This document shows positions 20,817 through 32,803 of a stretch of 64,000 nucleotides of DNA, one piece after another. The notes beneath the pieces were generated by a model. It did not search any database. It saw nothing but the letters and a program-made list of their open reading frames with translations, and was not told the DNA's origin. The DNA comes from Sweltsa coloradensis (Eukaryota; Arthropoda; Insecta; Plecoptera; Chloroperlidae): assembly GCA_024449915.1 (NCBI GenBank), contig JAMZAV010000808.1:248001-312000 (forward strand). Reading direction: 5' to 3'. The position numbers and the translations under genes are program-made. The stretch's first letter is position 1. Each line of letters begins with the position of its first letter.

Positions 20817-21108
20817 GGATTCTGCCCCGGGCCCAGACGGGGGTGAATGAGGGGTTTTCACGTGCGTCACGGTGGTCATCGTCTTTGTCATCGTTCGTTG
20901 AGTCATTGTCATCGTCGTCGGGGAGGTCGTCAAGGGAATGGGGAGGTGTCCCCGACGACGATTGCTAGAGCTCGCCTCTATTTTTGGGGAACAAAAATAC
21001 TACCCTTCATACTAGCTGATGTTAGCGAGGTGGACTTTTTCTCTTGCAACGCCTTTTGCGATTAGCAGAGCCATGCTGTAGGCCTATTCTACCCTGGGCC
21101 CAGACGAA
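20817..21108 (-). mobile_element. S SINE 5' half (continuation)
   Basis: A duplicated ATTCTGCCCCGGGCCCAGAC end, then GGTTTTCACG onward to the S end CCTGGGCCCAGACGAAG. Confidence 0.75.
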
Positions 21109-21179
21109 GAATTAGCCAAAGATATTTGGGTAGGAAAGGCCCATGCTGGTCAGAACCGGACACACATAGGGGGAGAAAT

Positions 21180-21212
<33 letters not shown>
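21180..21212. repeat. (GA)n microsatellite
   Basis: GA run directly beside an S tail. Confidence 0.85.
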
Positions 21213-21215
<3 letters not shown>

Positions 21216-21440
21216 AATTTTGGATTAAGGACGCGTCAACCGTTAGTACATAATGAATCTCTCTAACCTAAGGGGGGGGGAGGGGCCCATGCTAGTCAGA
21301 ACCAGCCACGGTTCTCACGTAGTGGTCGTCATCGTCTTTGTCATAGTTCGTGTTGTCATGGTCGTCGTCGTCGGGAAGGTCGTCAAGGGGATGGGGAAAT
21401 GTCCCCGACGACTACGGCCAGTGCTCGCCTCTAGTTTTAG
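21213..21440 (-). mobile_element. S SINE, truncated
   Basis: Tail through GCTCGCCTCTAGTTTTAGGG; lacks the 5' third. Confidence 0.75.
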
Positions 21441-21540
21441 GGTTTTTGGTTTATTTGGTTTGGTTTAATTGGATGAAGGGAGCGTCAACCGTAAGGCTAT
21501 AATACGCCATCTAGCCTACGGGATATGGGAAGGAGGGGCC
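21441..21540 (-). mobile_element. S SINE tail half, split by next copy
   Basis: Tail to GGGAAGGAGGGGCCC. The interior appears to resume at 21911. Confidence 0.75.
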
Positions 21541-21910
21541 CTTTTTTGGTTTATATGGATTAAGGACGCGTCAACCGTTAGGTCATAATGCACCACTCTA
21601 GCCTAAGGGGCGGGGGGAGGAGGGCCCATGGCGGTCAGAACCAGCCACGGGTAAGGGGAAGAAGGGGGGTTTCTCACGTCACGGTCGTAATCGTCTTTGT
21701 CATCGTTCGTTGTGTCATTGTCATCGTCGCCGGGGATTCGTCAAGGGAAGGGGGCAAGGTCCCCGACGACGATTGCCAGAGCTCGCCTCTAGGTTCGGGG
21801 AGTAATATACTCCCCGCTTACTATAGCTGATGTTTGCGAGGTGGACTTTTTCTCTTGAATCGCCTTTTACGATTAGCAGAGCCATGAGGGCCAATTCTAC
21901 CCCGGGCCCA
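21541..21910 (-). mobile_element. S SINE, full length, nested
   Basis: Complete copy with a small deletion in the GCCATGCTCTGG block; ends CCCCGGGCCCAGAT. Confidence 0.85.
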
Positions 21911-22060
21911 GATGGGGAGGAAAGGAAGTTCTCACGTCGCGGTCGTCATCGTCTTTGTCATCGTTCGTATTGTCATGGTCATCGTCGTCGGGGAGGTCGT
22001 TAAGGGGATGGGGAAAGTTCCCCGACGACAACCACCAGAGCTCGCCTCTAATTTCTGGGG
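21911..22060 (-). mobile_element. S SINE middle part (continuation)
   Basis: GGGGAGGAAAGG, TTCTCACGTCGCGG to GCTCGCCTCTAATTTCTGGGG. Confidence 0.7.
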
Positions 22061-22233
22061 TTTTGGTTTATTTGTTTGGTTTGGTTTATTAGGATTAAGG
22101 ACGCGTCAACCGTAAGGTCATAATTAAGGACGCAACAACCGTAAGGTCATAATGCGCCATCTAGCCTACGGGATATGGGAAGTTTAGGGACCCATGCCGG
22201 TCAGAACCAACCACGGGTTAAGGGGGAGGAATG
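22061..22233 (-). mobile_element. S SINE tail with tandemly doubled hairpin unit
   Basis: The TTAAGGACGC...CGTAAGGTCATAAT unit occurs twice in a row (22097-22127 and 22127-22151 approximately) before GCGCCATCTAGCC. Confidence 0.75.
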
Positions 22234-22594
22234 GTTTTTGATTTATTTGGATTGAGGACGCGTCAACCGTTAAGTCATAATGCACCACTCTAACCTAGGG
22301 GGGGGAGGGGCTATGCTGGTCAGAACCAGCAACGGGTAAGGGGAGGAAAGGGGGTTCTCACGTCGCTGTCGTCATCGTCTTTGTCATTGTTCGTGTTGTC
22401 ATGGTCGTTGTCGTCGGGAAAGTCGTCAAGGGAAGAGGGCAAGGCCCCGACGACGATTACCAGAGTCGCCTCTAGGTTCAAGGACTCCCCATCTCAATCA
22501 GCTGGTGTTTGCGAGATGGACTTTATCTATTTCCTCGCGTTTTACGATTAGCAGAGCCATGTTCTGGGCCAAATTTTACTCCGGGCCCAGGTGG
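22234..22594 (-). mobile_element. S SINE, near full length
   Basis: Complete order; ends CTCCGGGCCCAGGTGG. Confidence 0.85.
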
Positions 22595-22967
22595 TTTGGT
22601 TTATTTATATTAAGGTCAACCGTTAGGTCATAATGCTCTTCCTTAGCATAGGGGATATTGGGAGGAGAAGATGCCCATGCTGGTCAGAACCAGTCACGGG
22701 TAGGGGGTGGAAAGTGGGGTTCTCACGCTCGTCATCGTCTTTGTCGTCGTTCGTTGTATCATGGTCGTCGTCGTCGGGGAGGTCGTCAAGGGAATGGGGA
22801 CTTGTCCCCGACTATGATTGTCATAGCTCACCTCTAGTTTCGGGGAGTAATATACTCCCCTGTTACTAGGTCTAGCTGATGTTTGCGAAGTGGACTTTTT
22901 CTCTTGAGTCGCCTTGTACGATTAGCAAAGCCATGCTCTGGGTCAAATCTTCTTCGGGCCCAGACAG
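22595..22967 (-). mobile_element. S SINE, near full length
   Basis: GGACGCG is deleted from the tail (TTAAGGTCAACCG). Otherwise complete to TTCGGGCCCAGACAGAGG. Last copy of the dense cluster. Confidence 0.85.
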
Positions 22968-24100
22968 AGGTAACCCTAATGGAGGTTGCGTTCTTAGTTC
23001 TATGATGTTATGTTAGTTCAGTTCGGTTATCTATTAATTTCATCTTTCAAGAACAGGATTTCAAATTGCAGGTCAAAATTAATGTCTTCAACAGCAGCTG
23101 CTGTGTATCTTCCGAGGTCCTGCTTGAGTCTTGATGGTTTTTCATTCCTTCTATACAGACAGATACATGAAAGTAGACTTTCCAATAACACTAAATCACT
23201 GATTCACTATAGTCCACCGAATTAATAATTCTATTGCTGATATTTAAATAGAACTTTCCAATATAATTTATTCCAGAAAATGCTAAAAACGTCTTGTTTC
23301 AAATGAATGCAAAATGATTTTGTTTTTTTTGTTTTTCACAAACATTCTATGGAAAACCACCGCCATCTATACTGTGGTACATTTGCATACACGGCCATCT
23401 GTTCTGGTTGTAAGTGTTAAAATGTTATTATTTTCTACCTAGTCAAAGAAGTTAGAAAAGCAAGATTTCTATGGACAGCTGTAGCAGAGTCGATAAAGAA
23501 GTTTCCCCGTTGGGGAGGTCCTCCAACTCCCTATACCGCCCTGGGTTAAAAAGTCGGTTTTTGGCGTTGGGAATCTAACGTTCCGCGCGACTCTGTGTGA
23601 CGATTGATGGAACTACTTCAATAAAAGTACGTCACTTTTCTACTAGTAGTTAACAGTCGATGACGACAAATGGCGGAAACGTCAAAATATTAAATACGAT
23701 CGAATGTTGGCGAATGTTTTGGCACAAAGCAAACTCTCTTTATTAATGAGGATATTTCTGATGGAGTAGACCTAAGCTTAGGAGCTAGGCCGACAATATG
23801 TATTGTTCAAGATTCGATTTGAGTGCCTAGGGCGTACTTACGTCTGAAAACTGTATTGTGGCCTTGGGCCTAGGCTACACTTACGTCCGTTAGGCTTGAA
23901 CAAGGCATATCTCAAATTATTTCGCACGAAAATGTCAGTGACGCCTGCGCAACACTTTATAGTACAAAAATAAATCAAAAGTAATCTTTTTTAAAAGACT
24001 GGGGCCCCGGGCTAATATGTTAAAATTTAAATTAAAATTTTGACGTTGTCGTGTTTGTTGATTCAGCGTCACTGCACTCGATAATCTACTGACCGTTTTT
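22968..24100. other. no supported gene
   Basis: AT-rich with short ORFs lacking motifs. The S/L cluster stops here. Confidence 0.4.
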
Positions 24101-26900
24101 GCGTCAGTGCTTTTATTAGTTTCACATTGGACCCGCTCTCAGCGGCGGGGGACGTTAGTTTCCGTTTTGATTTGGGAGATAGGGGACCCCCCAAAAGGGG
24201 GAAAATTTTCTTTATCGACTCTGGTATTATTTAGGGGAAATAGTTTGTGTTTTTTTTTTTTTTTTTTTTGTATTTTTTTTTGCTGTTTATCGTCTCAATT
24301 GACATACAGCTTTTCCCCATCCTATGTTTTTTCCAGGACTTCGACATTTGTACAAACTTACCTGCCATTTTTTTTTTGGTCAAATCGAAAAAAATTTATT
24401 TTTAGAATGTACTTTTACAATTTTTTCGATTTTTTTTTTAAGAATCGAGAAAATGTTGTCGGTTTGCTCTCTACTAGCAACCGCGATACTCAATCTGATA
24501 AGAATTGAGGAAACCCTTCGAAATAAAACGTAAAACCTCCCACGTTTTTATACAATCGAAGAAAGTTTTTATTATACTTAAAGGGTTTTTTGTTAGTTTT
24601 TGTATCACCTTTCAAAAGTTTTGATCTTTTTGAAAAATTTTAGAGAACCCTTTTTTTATGATGACATTTACTATAGAAATTGTTTTAAGAATTTTTTGTT
24701 GATCACCTGTAGGGATAAAAAAATCTTAAAATGATCTTTAAAGATCCAGTGAAACTTGGATTGGGAGTTAGGTAAGCATGGGGGAATGTCCAAACCCCTT
24801 GTTTAAGAGCAAATTTCCCCTTTGCATTCAAGTAAAGAGAAAACCTTGAACAATTTTGATGGCGGGAACGAACTCGGGATTTCTAAAAACCAGAGTCTCG
24901 AGCGAAAAGTTTGACCTTATACATCTGCGATGAAGCATGGGAAAAAATCCGACCATTGTAAACATACAACAAAAAAATAAAATTAGTTTTTTTTTTTTTC
25001 CGCGCAATTATCCGTACGTTACACTCGTTTTAAGGGGGTACCGTTCTCCCAGAACCATCAATGTTGTTTTTTGACCTTAAGAACAATAGGGGTTTTAAAA
25101 TTTTAGTAAGAATTGTGCCCCTTTTTGAGGGAGGGGGGGGGGGGGGAATGATTGCAATTTATGCTCGAAAAAAGGGAATTGCCCGTATGTAGTGATGAAG
25201 GAAAAGGACTCGCCAATGAAAATTTCTGCATGAATGAATAGGTTTTAGAATAATACTTCTTGAAATTTGTAAAAGGGAAGTAAGAAACAAAATGTCTCAA
25301 AAAGCTTTTCCCCAAAGTACAAAAAAGAACCCCCTTTGGGATGTGCAGACTAAGCCGAGGCAATCCACGATTCAGAATCGAGGACTCAAAATAGGGTTTT
25401 TGTCCTTTTTCCCCGTCTTTTAGACTGTCGGATGACCAGTTCCCGGGGGGTAGCCGTGCAACTCGACTCGACAGGGCCCTAGGGATGAAGAACACGCTTC
25501 CTGGATAACCGGATGATTGCTTCATCTGCGCTCGATGTAGGCTTTTTCCATCCCATATGCTCGAGATTGTACTTTTTATGTTTTATTTTGATTTTTTGAC
25601 CCTACCCAATTTAATTAAAAACGTATAAAAAATTTTGGAGACAAAAAAAATAGTTACGAGATGCCACCAAAAAATAAACATTAATAATTATATAGATTTC
25701 AATACGAAATAAAAATCACAACAAAAAAAATATTATATTAAAACAATTTGAAATGTTTTTTTGATATGTAGATTAAAATTTAAAAAATGAGTCAAAGAGA
25801 AATAAATATTCAAATATAAATAAAAAGTGAAAAAAAAAAAATTACAATAAAAAATATTGCCGTTGGGGCAGCTTTATGACTCGTATGTTTAACTATTTAT
25901 TTTATACCTTGTTTACATTAATGACATATTTATTACCAAGAGTTTTTTATTTCCTCGTGTTTCGCGGCGCCTTTAAAAACACATAATAAACTTTATGAAA
26001 AGAATTTTTCCCGGGGTTTGTCAAAAGTTAGAAGAAAAAATTGTGTATGCATTTTGTTTTTTTTAAAAAATGTTTTAAATTTGTTTTTCTTTGATATCTA
26101 AATTTTCAGAAAAAACTTTAATAATTACCCGTTTTTAATAATGTACATTTTTTTTTAAAAAAAAAAAAAGCTCGTGTTAAAAAATGAGACTGATTTGCGA
26201 GCCTTTTAACAGCCTTGGGGCATTCCTTCCAATTCACCAACTGACAAAACACATCCAAAGTTCAGGTAGTGGGATGAGCACAAATTTGTGTGCGTGGACT
26301 CGGCTGAAAACGAAAACAACTTTCTTAGCCTTTATTTTCATCGGGAATTGAGTACCCAATTGAGTAAGGTTTTTGCAAAGAAAAATAATGTATAACAGTT
26401 TTGGGTCCAGTACCCCATGCAAAAGTACCGTACCGGTTGGGGGCCCACTATTTTCACCGTAGAGTATTTGATGTAAACAGTTCCTGAGAGGGAACCGAAC
26501 TAAAATACATGCAGCTACTTTCAAAATAAGCACTAAGTTTTTAAATGTTTTTAGTAGGGCCTTCCATGTTTTAACCTCTGCTCGTTTGGGGTCCGTTTCG
26601 AATGTAGACCCCCACCCTATATGCCTTTTCCCTCCTGCGTTTCGAAAATAACATGAAAGTAAGGTTATGTCGGTTATGTAAAAGAGTAGCCAAAACAATA
26701 AACAAATAAATAAAAAATAAATAAATAAAAAACAAGAAAAGTTAAATGGTTGGGCTTTTTTTTTTGAGCAACGCCGTAAAGATGGTGTTGATCATAGATA
26801 CTAAATCCCTCCACTCGGCGTTGATCTGAACCCGGGCGGGTACAGGGGGCAATAGCCCTACCCTGATTCTTTAAAAAATAAAATGTTGTAATTTCCATGT
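24101..26900. other. homopolymer-rich sequence, decayed H remnants, no confident gene
   Basis: Many long T, A and G runs (T-run near 24250, G-run near 25130). The stretch near 24500-24580 (CCCTTCGAAAT, CACGTTTTTATACAATCGAA) resembles the interior of H elements. ORFs of 140 codons (25103-25525, minus) and 154 codons (26234-26698, minus) have no recognisable domain and biased composition from the runs. Confidence 0.4.
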
Positions 26901-26904
26901 TTTT

Positions 26905-27255
26905 TTATTTTAAGTACAAAAAGCGTAGCGAACGGCATATATTACAAAAGTAGTATAAAAGGTCCCTTAGAAAAATATGATAATCAATCACGTAGGGCGG
27001 TAGAAGAGGGAGTGAATTGTTTTGGGGGAGTTGTGGAGTGAAGGGGGAAACATTTGGTGTTGGGGGGGCAAGTGCAAAATTGGCCCTGTTTTCCCGTTGA
27101 CAACAGCAGGGGCCCGGGTTAGTTTCAGCATGTAGCTGTAAATTGTAAGCCGACATGACGACAAAAAAATTTACGCACAAAACTACATTGTTTCGGTATT
27201 GCGCTGCCCCCCATACCCCGTGCTTTGTACGTTTCCCACGAAAAGTCATGCACAC
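26905..27255 (-). pseudogene. ORF with 2A-like ETNPGP motif, possible LINE N-terminus
   Basis: A 116-codon ORF contains HAETNPGPCCCQRENR near residues 42-57. NPGP preceded by ExE/ExT residues is typical of 2A-like sequences at the start of many non-LTR retrotransposon proteins in invertebrates, where it is usually preceded by Asp two residues before the Glu; here that position is His. A hydrophobic stretch (VLCVNFFVVMSAY) precedes it and a proline-rich region follows. No endonuclease or RT domain is visible downstream, so this is at most a 5' remnant. The ORF may be spurious. Confidence 0.3.
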
Positions 27256-28440
27256 GCGAATCGCCCCCCCCCCCCCTGACTAGTCCTAGATCCCCCACTG
27301 TGCTGAACCAAAAAAACGTTCGTCAGTAAAACCTTTAAGGGGGTTGGGTTGAAAGAAACTCAGTCGGCACTGAACCCAGTCCACATTAACAAGGGGCATG
27401 TAAAAACGTTTATGAGCGGCGGTTTAGCGAGGAGCGGGGGGAGGGGGGGGGAAATCTTTTTTAAGGGTATTGGCAGTTCTGAAATTTGATTTGAGCAATA
27501 ATCCTAAATAAAACTTGAGTTTTGGCAAATGTCCACGTTTTTAATCCTATTTTCCACCCCTAAAAATCAACCCTTTTCCCTTTTAAGTATCCCCTTAGAA
27601 GCGCAGGCGCGAGTGTTTTGGGGGCACTTTGGAATAGTTTTTGCACAGAAATATATTTCACTTATGTTAGCTTAGTACCAGTCTGTGGGCAGAACAACGA
27701 AAAACGAATGAAAAGTTTTTTTCACCTTGGCAATGAGGAGAAGGGAAGTTGTTCTAAATTACTTTTGATAAGTTTCGCATTTGATAGACATTTGGGGTGG
27801 TTGGGGGAAAAGCTTCTTGCTTCGTAAGAGTGGTGTTTCAACAAAACAATAGTATTAGGAGTAGTGTTTGCTGTTTGTTCGAGCCAGCAGCCCTGTGGTT
27901 TTTGGGGTCTGGTTGATGGTGGGAACAAGTTTACATCAGTAACCGATTTCATTTTTTATACATGGGAAGCATTTTTAAAGTCAATCTGAGTAAGATTTAA
28001 ATATGTTTTTTTCCATCACGTTGGTTTTTGTGTAATTTTTAATAAAAAGTTTAAGATGGCCTATCCATGGGCTTAAACTTTTTCGTTGAGGGCCCCTGGG
28101 CTACAATCATCAAAATAATGTCAAATATTTTTTTGATTTTGTCGTTGTAATAGGTGTAGTGAACAGTCCAACAAATAAATCACATTAAGTTAACCTTACC
28201 TAAAACTACCACTAAAAATGTCATCACTATAATATAATATTATTTCCATTGTAAATACTCATCTTCATTCTGTTATGGCGTGTAATTCACTAATTCTTAA
28301 TGCAAACGGCCATGCAGTTGTGACAATGGTTAGAGTTTAAATCAATTTACCTACAGATTGGATTAAGGTCCTCTATACCAATCTTTAAGCATGAAAAGAA
28401 GGAAAAAGAAATGCAAATAACTCAATACCTACCTCAACTA
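27256..28440. other. no supported gene
   Basis: AT-rich with a C-run at about 27264-27278. No ORF or repeat of note. Confidence 0.4.
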
Positions 28441-28474
28441 ACTCTATATCGTGTCTCGAAAGCTTCCATGTCAG

Positions 28475-28480
28475 GTGAGT
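28475..28480 (+). other. possible splice donor (CAG/GTGAGT)
   Basis: TCAG|GTGAGT is a full consensus donor, but no clear acceptor for its exon is seen, so it is weak evidence. A C-run follows at 28485-28501. Confidence 0.25.
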
Positions 28481-28814
28481 CCTCCCCCCCCCCCCCCCCC
28501 CACCCCCAAGTCCTGGCCCAGGTACGTGACTTTCAATTATTTAGTAGTCTAGGATATTGATTAAAGGTTTTATCCATATTTAAAGTAGGGATGAGTCCAT
28601 GTTTTCAACATGTTGGTACCATTCCAGAAATTACGCTTCCGCTACTCACAGAAATTAGATGGACTTTACTGTGCCATGCGTGTACAATAATAATACTATT
28701 TGGTTGGGATTCGTTCACTTCCTACTTACAATGATTATGATTCAGTCCACTTTAACTTTCATCAATGCATGTCATGTCTTAATGTATACTTACGTATATT
28801 GTTTCAATTGCCAG

Positions 28815-28949
28815 AACGAACAACATGCGCCGAGTAAGCAGCAAGTCATCGTCAGCATTCAGCAAGCATTATTTTCAAGTTCAACTACCCAGCAAGCACC
28901 AAGCTGTATGCTGAACTGAAACTTCACCGAGAAGACTTGGTTCAACACG
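28815..28949 (+). ncRNA. candidate internal exon
   Basis: Flanked by TTGCCAG before and GTGAGTAG after, both good splice consensus. The exon is 135 nt. Two frames contain stops; the third is open only from about 28836. The sequence is richer in GC and CAG/AGC words than its surroundings. It could be an untranslated or lncRNA exon. No neighbouring exon was identified with confidence. Confidence 0.35.
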
Positions 28950-29057
28950 GTGAGTAGTGATTTCAACTAGAAAGCTTCGCAATCGCTTTTTCAGGCACGT
29001 TGTTGGATGAGCGTAATTTTTTTAACAAAAAAGCGTAAAATTGCGATTTAATTAAGA

Positions 29058-29262
29058 AATCTATCTATCTATCTATCTATCCATCCATCCATCCATCCAT
29101 CCATCCATCTATCCATCCATCCATCCATCCATCCATCCATCCATCCATCCATCCATCCATCCATCCATCCATCCATCCATCTATCTATCTATCTATCTAT
29201 CCATCTATCCATCTATCCATCTATCCATCCATCCATCCATCCATCTATCTATCTATCTCACA
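29058..29262. repeat. (ATCT)n/(ATCC)n compound microsatellite
   Basis: Tetranucleotide tract of about 200 bp that alternates in blocks between ATCT and ATCC units. Confidence 0.95.
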
Positions 29263-30574
29263 TATTTAAAATATTTGTTGGTATATATTTGTTCACAATT
29301 TTGTCACAAATTATGTTATTTGGTAATTTTACATTGATAATATAGCCTTTTACTCTATTATAGGAAACAAAAAATCAGCTGATAAGAATTATTTAATATG
29401 TATTATAATTGAATCTGTATTTTCATACAGGTGAAGGTAGATCTTCATTCATTAGAAAGAACTAGATGGTTGGCTCGCTCGCTCGCTTGTGTAATTTAAA
29501 GCTATCTTTAAAAATAACATCTAAAAATGGTCTCGTTTAAGGGTTGGTAGGAGGTTATTAGGAAACGGAATGTTTCCTTTGTGGACCAATTAGTCTTTGA
29601 TGGGGTCTCCAATTAATGACGTTTGGAAGTGAGGAAGAGCGAGTGGTTTCATTCAAAGAGAACGTTTGAATAATGGAACATAAATTAATAAAATTACATA
29701 CCAGGAATTTTTTTTAAGGAAATACCTTAAAGTTAAATTTGTGAGAAAATTTGTTTTGGGTTATCAAGTGATGAACGGTGGAACAAAGGAAATATAATAT
29801 TGTAATGAATGTATACAGGCGTATGCTGTGATAGGGCAGCTCAAGCGTAACGCACTGGACTCTGATTCTAGGGGTCCCCAGCTATGAACCTATCCTAGCC
29901 CCCTCAGACCCCACTCCTCAAACGAGGACTTCAAGTTTTCAATTTAAATGCGGGTAAAATTAACCAATTTGACCCCTTTTTTGTGAATAAAAAATGAGTA
30001 TTTTTTTCAGGCCAATGGTACGAATGGTTTTTAGGAGAAGATTGAAAAAAAGACATCTGCAAAAAAAACAGCTAAAAGCAAGACAATTCTGTTTTGTCCC
30101 GCAAATTTGGTATATCTCTATTATTGCAGGTATTTGAGATACACAAAATACAAAATATGAAAAAAATCAGAAAAAATCTAGGTTTTAGGTATGCACATAG
30201 AATTTTCATTTTAACTTAAAATGTAGCTTTAATTCAAAATCCGAAATTTTCCCAAAATTCCTTAAAAATCATGATATAAAATATGAAAAATTACTAAAAT
30301 TCTTAGGGAAAAAAATGCGAAACTTGAATTGTTTGCTTAAAATTACCTAATTAAGACGGAAAAAATAAAGGACTGAATTTCCCAATGCAGTCTAGACAGC
30401 CAACTCACATCCAGCCACTCACAGCTATACTGCCGCCTGATTGTGACGACAGATGCATTGTTGATCATGTGCGATCAGAACACATTTCAAGATATAAAAT
30501 AATTGTCTCCACACAAGATTGGAGAATTACTACAAATTAAACGTTGGGTGTCATATTTTCTATTGGTTACGGTA
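29263..30574. other. no supported gene
   Basis: AT-rich. A tRNA-like phrase near 29835-29890 is too weak to call. Confidence 0.4.
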
Positions 30575-30890
30575 TTCACCCGCCAAACTCAAAAAATATA
30601 TTTCATTCGGGCAACTGTGTGTAAATGTGTTTAATTATGAATTTAGAAATTAACAGATAAATTATTGGGTGCACCATGACTAGAAAAAAAATTGGAAAAC
30701 TTAATATTTTTCGAGCTAGGTGCCATCGGCAAAAATCTCCCATAAGAAATAACATGGGGAGATTTTTATGCCCCGTAACCTTGGAGGATTTTGATTCAAA
30801 AAATATTGGCCATTATTGGCGTACACTACAGCCTTTTCTGTATATCCTCTTCATTTTGTTTTGTAATTTGGGCAAGTGGTTCAGTCAAAA
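30575..30890 (+). repeat. interspersed repeat D, copy 2
   Basis: Matches copy 1 at 12386 block by block (GTATTCACCCGCC, CCATCGGCAAAAATCTCC, TAATTTGGGCAAG). The 97-codon ORF here (30676-30969) is probably incidental. Confidence 0.7.
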
Positions 30891-32475
30891 TAAGCTGATA
30901 AGCAAGAAAAGGTGTGATTTTGGAAGGCACATATTTGCGTGTTTGGGTGTATATTTGCGCACAGTTTAAAAACTCGATGTTTTAAATGGCCATTTTAGAT
31001 TGGTACTATGTTTTAATTTCTATGTGGATAAAAAAGAAACAGGTTAAAGCCGATTTAATAAATTCACCAAAACGCCAATTTTCGCAAATATCTGAATTAA
31101 AAAAAAAAGTATAATTCACATCGCTACAAGATATAATTTTTTAAGCGGTTTTTGGGGGTAATAGCCCCGTAATATTGCTATTCAAGACGATGAGTGGTGA
31201 TACATAATTAGGTGTGTACATACAGTTCTAAACAAACTTATACTCTTATGCATCATGCGAGATTCGAACCGGCATCTTCCCAGTGTATTACACTTCGGAC
31301 CTAAAATAAAGGTTTTGTCGGGATTTCCTCAGTCAAAGGGCGAAGGCCAAACTTTAATCTTATAAACCTTGAGGCTCTATTATTATACCTCTAGTTTAGA
31401 CTTTATTCTTGCATCTTCTTTCTTGAAGTTTTTGGAGCTAGACGAATATGCTCAAGCTATTCCTTTGGCACATACTTGTAAGGTTGTTATTTGTTTTTTA
31501 ATGTTGAATTATAACTATACACAACGAGTATTCATCCAGTGCCAATTTTTAAACTTGGCTTTTAAGTTTTAATCAAGACAAATCTAATAGGTTTTGCTAT
31601 TTTCCAGCAATACCAGAAGGGGAAAATAATGTTGTACCCTTTTATTAATAAGCGTGGAAATAGTATACCAATATATAATGCAAAATTGCGATTTAATGTC
31701 ACAAGCAATAAATTAAATCTTTGAAGGGAAGCTACAAATTAGGGAGGGTGATAAATTTGTAATACAAAATAAACACAAGTTAATTGCACAATAATACACA
31801 TTGCCAACAACGAAAAATGTGATATCGAGAAAATATAATGCAGAGCTGAGAGAATGTGTCGGGTTTATTAATTGATGACACAAGATAAAATAATTTAAGA
31901 GGCTTCTGTACCGGTGCTATAGTTGTATTGGGGGGAAAATAAAAACTGTGCGCAGCAAACTGACATAAGAAATGTCCGAAACTTTGAGCATGTCAAGAAA
32001 AAAATATTTTCTTATAGAATTATTTAGCATTATCATAAAAAAACTTAAACTTTGATTATTTTGTATTTGTATTTTATTATTGGCTAATCAATAATCAATA
32101 TTGTACGTGTATAGTCAGGTGTTAGCTTGCTTAACAACCATTCAAACCTCCATACAATCACGGGTAGTGGAGTATCCAATAAAGGGAGCGAAGCAACATA
32201 ATCAACAGATTGTTGAAGATCACAAACAGAATCGTATTGTGAATTAAAATCTTTGGTGGAGGTGCCGGGTACGAACAATGACTATTTAAAATATTATAGC
32301 CCAGCCCCCTTGACCCCAAGTGTCAACAAAATAATTCTGTATCATCCTTGCCGAAGAGAATGTCAACTGAATAATACGCATTACAATCATTGGAGGTCGT
32401 GTTCTGTTTTTGTCGTGAGATGTGACACTCGCACAGACGACTGACGGACCGACAGACAAGCAGACAGAGGTGTAG
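30891..32475. other. no supported gene; decayed tRNA-like head near 31255-31303 (minus)
   Basis: On the minus strand CCGGTTCGAATCTCGC near 31261 resembles a tRNA T-arm/B-box, but no A-box or stem could be fitted. The rest is AT-rich. Confidence 0.35.
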
Positions 32476-32483
32476 CTCATCCG

Positions 32484-32803
32484 TAGAGATACGTTTTTTT
32501 TTTAACATTTACATTTAGAATATTTAGCATTAATTTTGACAAATTTAGCATTATGTAGCATCATTTTTTTCATTTCCACCAAAACCCTAAATGTAGGGTG
32601 TTTCTTACACTTATAATGGTAAATAATGAATTATAGAAACATTTCAATTCAATCAAGTGACATAAAACCCTAGAATACATTGCTAAACTAGTTCTCAATA
32701 TAGGCATTAAAAACATTATTTTTAGAAAAATTAGCATTTTGGATCGTCAAAATTAGCATTTTGTTGCATCAAAAACCTAAAACGCTAAAAACCCATATCT
32801 CTA
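32484..32803. mobile_element. hAT-type MITE
   Basis: Ends TAGAGATACG at the left and CATATCTCTA at the right form imperfect inverted repeats extending through A/T runs. Flanking octamers CTCATCCG and CTCATATA agree at 5 of 8 positions. The interior repeats TTTAGCATTTTG-like words several times. Confidence 0.5.

Noticed and set aside
4931..22967. Many ORFs of 60-130 codons in the cluster with recurrent peptides (MHHSSLRG..., MVHYDLTVD...)
   Set aside because: They are translations of the S repeat in various frames, broken differently in each copy, so they are not a protein family.
24107..24508. 133-codon plus-strand ORF
   Set aside because: Mostly Phe/Leu/Ser from long T runs; overlaps decayed H-like sequence.
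25103..25525. 140-codon minus-strand ORF
   Set aside because: No recognisable domain, composition driven by homopolymer runs, no promoter or splice context.
26234..26698. 154-codon minus-strand ORF
   Set aside because: No family features; lies in the homopolymer-rich zone where chance ORFs are common.
29058..29262. Regularly spaced repeat tract considered as CRISPR-like
   Set aside because: It is a tetranucleotide microsatellite without spacers, and the window is eukaryotic.
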